Shown here piece after piece: positions 19,331 through 22,265 of a stretch of DNA of 22,265 nucleotides. The notes below the pieces were generated by a model that ran no database searches, was not told the origin of the DNA, and worked only from the letters and a program-made list of their open reading frames with translations. The position numbers and the translations under genes are program-made. The DNA is from Isoetes engelmannii (taxonomy: Eukaryota; Streptophyta; Lycopodiopsida; Isoetales; Isoetaceae): contig JAANSK020259162.1 in the NCBI GenBank assembly GCA_011763485.2, forward strand, positions 1 to 22,265, in the 5' to 3' direction. Positions within the stretch are counted from its first letter, which is position 1; every line of letters starts with the position of its first letter.

Positions 19331-19495
19331 CCATTGTGCATGCTTGTCTTTCTAGCAGGTTTTGAGCCGTTGCGGGCCCATTGCAACCGTCACGGCTGCC
19401 CTTGGCAGCCGGTCTTCATCCATCCGGGCAACCTTTGGGAAATAGAGCAGGTGACGACACATGCCCGCCCTCTGAAGGGGGAAGAAACCTGTCTT

Positions 19496-20074
19496 CTAGA
19501 GCAGGATTTGATATGGCATCGTCTGCTTTACCCCGAGGGCGCATGCCAAAAAAACTTTCTGGACCCGTTCGAAATCTGCCCCGGTGGCAGCGGAGATGAC
19601 TGGGCCCCAAACTTCTACTCCATAGAGGAGAACTAGCTCTACCATAGCCCTTAAAAGGCGTGCCTGGTGTTCCCAGGCATACAACTCGGCCTGATAACTA
19701 CTGTTTAGCATGGCGTGCAAGGCCTTCCAGCCGACCGCCACCCGCAGTCGGATGCAGCTATCCCAGTGCATGGTGGTGAAGAACTCTATGCCCAAATACT
19801 TATATGTGGCAGCGACCTCTACTGGTTCTCCCTGGTATGTGAACGAGGGGGTCCGCGAGCGCCGGGAGGACGAGATCAGAAAGATCTTGATCTTCGCGAG
19901 GTTAACTCGCATGCTGGTGTGCTGGCAGAAGCTGGATAGCGCATCCAGGTGACGCTGCATGTCCTCCGCGGTGTGGGCTAAAAGGTTAACGTCGTCGGCA
20001 CTGTTTGACAACATGGTGTACCAGTGGGGTGCCTCATCCGCCGTGTTGCGCCATCCAAGGCTCCAACTGGCCAA
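19496..20074 (-). pseudogene. LINE RT palm (motif C) and thumb piece
   Basis: 192 codons are open: SADDVNLLAHTAEDMQRHLD near residues 25-44, VNLAKIKIFLISS near 58-70, ATYKYLGIEFF near 89-99, and LVLLYGVEVWGPVISAATGA near 147-166. The order and spacing are those of LINE reverse transcriptases after motif C. Confidence 0.88.
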
Positions 20075-20202
20075 TGTAGAGGCCGAACAAGGTTGGCAAG
20101 AGGGGGCCTATAGGTGTCACCGACTGCTATTCACCGACTGTCCTGTAGGTGTCAGACGTCCGAAACATGCGTCGTACAATCTATAGACCACATTCTGCAA
20201 GT

Positions 20203-20533
20203 TCAGTGGCGTGTCGAGCCCTTGGAATCTGGCCCACAGCTTATCGGGGGGACCGTGTCAAAGGCCTTCACGAAGTCCACAAAGCAACAGTAGAGGTCCT
20301 GGCGACGGTTCCTGCTATCCTCTATGATGGCTCGCAGCGTGAACAAATGATCAATGGTGGAATGCCCAGGTCGGAAGCCAACCTGGGTGAGAGCCTGAAC
20401 CCCCGAGTCCCCTACTGCATATGGTGGTGCGGTGCTCAATAATAGTAGCCAGGAGCTTCGCAAAGAGCGAGCTGACCATTATGGTGTGATAGTTGGCTGG
20501 GCAATTGGGGTCTCCAGTCTTGTAGATGGGCAC
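20203..20533 (-). pseudogene. LINE RT fingers/palm piece
   Basis: Two overlapping frames share this stretch: 20351-20533 with IYKTGDPNCPANYHTIMVSS and 20203-20463 with GFRPGHSTIDHLFTLRAI and motif A FVDFVKAFDTV. The change of frame falls near 20,460-20,400. Confidence 0.85.
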
Positions 20534-20569
20534 GACTCTGCTGCAGGTCTACTGCGGCGGGAGACCTTG

Positions 20570-21154
20570 TCACAGTGCACTGTTGAGCATCGCTGCTAAT
20601 ACTGGCACAATCCCTGGCCCTGCCCATTTGAAGAGCTCTGCTTGCATGCCATCGAGATCTCCTGCCTTTCCATTGGCAAGGTGCTGGAGACCTATTATAA
20701 TGTCGGCCTCCGTGATTGTTAATGGTAGTCCGGTCTGTGATCTTCTCGGGGGGTCATATAGCTGCTGCAGGTACTGGAGCCACTGTTCAACATCGATGTC
20801 TCCTTGAGGCTGTCGTGTCCTCCTGAGCACCTCTCTCCAGAAGCGCCGGGGGTGACGGTCCAAGAGACCAAACATTTTGTTTTGCCGCTCTGCCAGGTAC
20901 ATGGCCTTCTTCTGCTTGAGGAATCGGCAGTACTGAGATATGGCCAGGGGGAGTTCGGTGGGGCTAGTGACGCGACAAAGCTGGCGCTTCATCTCACGAC
21001 ACTCGTCATCAAACCAACGATTGCGGGAAAAAGTGCAGGTCCGGACTTGCCTGTGTGCATGCCCTTGGCCGAAGCATGCCTCTGCGGCCTCTGTGAGCAC
21101 CCTGATCAAGTGGGCGCTCTGCTGCTGTAATGTGGGGAGGCGCAATATCTCCAT
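20570..21154 (-). pseudogene. LINE ORF2 piece: endonuclease-RT linker and RT start
   Basis: 194 codons are open. Residues 46-60 read NRWFDDECREMKRQL, followed by a basic helix (LKQKKAMYLAERQNKM), RFWREVLRRTRQPQG, and RT motif 0/1 (LANGKAGDLDGMQAELFK) near 160-177. The upstream frame continues past the first Met to about 21,200, broken by a stop, so this Met is not a true start. Confidence 0.88.
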
Positions 21155-21361
21155 AAGGCTCTATTCGATCGCTCGTGCGTAATTGTCCGCCAGTTCGTAA
21201 TCCAGGTGTAATGATGGCGTCGGTTAGAGAATATCTAATTTTCCTGGCCGCAGTGTTCATAAGTATAAAATCCAAGGGTCAAAGTAATGTCACGTCATTT
21301 ATTTCATGAAGCAGGAATTTGCGCACCTCCGCGTGCTAAAAATAAAAAGTCGTGTTATTGC

Positions 21362-21399
21362 AAAGGGTTATTTCACCTTTTAAAGGGTTATTTCACCTT
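21362..21399. repeat. 20-base tandem repeat, two copies
   Basis: AAAGGGTTATTTCACCTT occurs at 21362 and again at 21382. Confidence 0.9.
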
Positions 21400-21471
21400 C
21401 TAACTATTATTTAGTTATATAAACTACTTCAAATGGTTGATATGTTTGGTGAAACAAGTTGAGGCACGTTG

Positions 21472-21610
21472 ATCATATGGGCTCGTTCATGTTGGGTAAG
21501 TGATTCTTTGTGAAGATAAGATGAACTGACACAGTGTCCGTGACAATTTGGTCATATGGGCTCAAATGTTCTTCATGTTGGGCAAGTGGTTCTTTGTGAA
21601 GATAAGATAA
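21472..21610. repeat. Direct duplication, offset 79-86
   Basis: TCATATGGGCTC...TTCATGTTGGGyAAGTGrTTCTTTG and TGAAGATAAGATrAA recur at 21473 and 21552. A seven-base insertion in copy 2 shifts the offset from 79 to 86. Confidence 0.85.
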
Positions 21611-22265
21611 AATAAGTTGAGGACACATAAAAGTAAAAGTGTCATTGGAAATCTGACTATTGGCTATTGGCATTGTCAATAGTCCAATGCGTTCAACACC
21701 TAAGCGCCGACAACATAATGTAGGGCATTCACAAGATAATGATCACCCATATTCCTACAAAATGGATTGGCACACAATAAGATAATAGTCATCCATATTC
21801 CACGAAATAAGGTAAGGTATGGTCTTCTTCTCCATTGTTTCCTTAGTTCTACTCCTCATCCAATAACAATTTCCATTTGTAAATATACATTTCCACAAAT
21901 CACTATAACCACATATCACACCTTACAAATTTCATATGGAAAATGTTCAAAAATATGGCATACATCTTTGTCAATTCCGGGGGGTATACCGCTTTTATAG
22001 GGAATATCCCATGTGCATGCAAGGGGGTCGGCCAAAAACCCCTTGTATATGACTTAAAAATCTGCAAAAAAAACCCCTTCCAACCACGTATTATATTAGA
22101 ATCACCAAAAACACCCTACTATATGATACTTACATGTATGGTTCAAGCTAAAAAAAACTCCTTTGGGTCACACACCTTGTTTGTATGCTGGTAGATGCTT
22201 TAAACTGTGGATCAAATATGTTTCGGCTAGGCGTTCGATCTATATCCAAGGAACCAGAGGGAAGA

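Larger units (their letters stand above)
18809..21275 (-). mobile_element. GC-rich broken LINE (APE-type non-LTR retrotransposon)
   Basis: A non-LTR retrotransposon ORF lies on the minus strand, cut at its 5' end inside or after the endonuclease and broken by several frameshifts. In order: linker with NRWFDDECREMKRQL (about 21,010-20,965), HPRRFWREVL, the RT start NGKAGDLDGMQAELFKWAG (20,675-20,620), IYKTGDPNCPANYHTI (20,525-20,480), VGFRPGHSTIDHLFTLRAI (20,385-20,325), motif A FVDFVKAFDTV (20,285-20,250), PLLPTLFGLYI (about 20,105-20,070), motif C ADDVNLLA (20,000-19,975; the usual aromatic before ADD is Ser), VNLAKIKIF, YKYLGIEFF, LLYGVEVWG, and a C-terminal CCHC. Frame changes lie near 20,570, 20,460 and 20,200-20,070, and between 19,496 and 19,330. 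It differs clearly from the L1-type copy at 12.5-14.0 kb and is much richer in GC than its surroundings. The reverse transcriptase is dead. Confidence 0.9.
21276..22265. other. Right-end non-coding stretch with short duplications
   Basis: Contains a two-copy 20-base tandem repeat (21362-21400) and a duplicated block (21472-21610). The rest shows no gene or domain; frames are under 85 codons. Confidence 0.6.

Noticed and set aside
18980-19636. 218-residue plus-strand ORF, the longest in the window
   Set aside because: It is antisense to clear LINE coding sequence on the minus strand and has no domain of its own.
1-22265. tRNA, rRNA, CRISPR arrays, bacterial-type operons
   Set aside because: No cloverleaf, spaced identical repeats or compact gene strings were seen on either strand.

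Overview
The window looks like nuclear DNA of a land plant, AT-rich and mostly non-coding. Evidence is a plant-type XRCC2 gene cut by many introns, a plant L1-type LINE 3' end, and abundant decayed repeats. A fern or another seed-free plant fits the second LINE family and the mix of very short and long introns, but that placement is inference.

The main gene is XRCC2 on the minus strand, positions 10664 down to 4377. It encodes the RAD51-paralogue recombination protein. The open reading frames here show only pieces of it. Joining exons by GT-AG sites and reading phase gives 10 exons with a consistent frame from ATG to TAA and a 356-residue product (377 if the last 63-base intron is kept). Introns range from 59 to 1,295 bases.

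Left of the gene (1-4376) is non-coding DNA with a strong hairpin (576-608), a tandem duplication of about 263 bases (864-1367), an exact 136-base-period duplication (3218-3489) and a possible decayed reading frame on the minus strand (1750-2340). Right of the gene (10665-12511) nothing is recognised apart from simple repeats.

Two broken LINEs of different lineages lie on the minus strand. One is a 5'-truncated plant L1-type copy (12512-14040) with poly(A) and the zinc-binding C-terminus. The other is a longer, GC-rich, frameshifted copy (about 18809-21275) with endonuclease-RT linker, RT and a C-terminal CCHC motif.

Between and beyond them are repeat-rich stretches: degenerate GGCTGCTAC repeats (15740-15960), an AT-rich foldback (16101-16138), an unusual family of 22-base palindromes (17284-17554), an 18-base inverted repeat (18402-18652) and short duplications near 21.4-21.6 kb. 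No tRNA, rRNA, CRISPR array or bacterial-type operon was seen. I found no wholly new system; the most informative items are the XRCC2 gene structure and the palindrome family.
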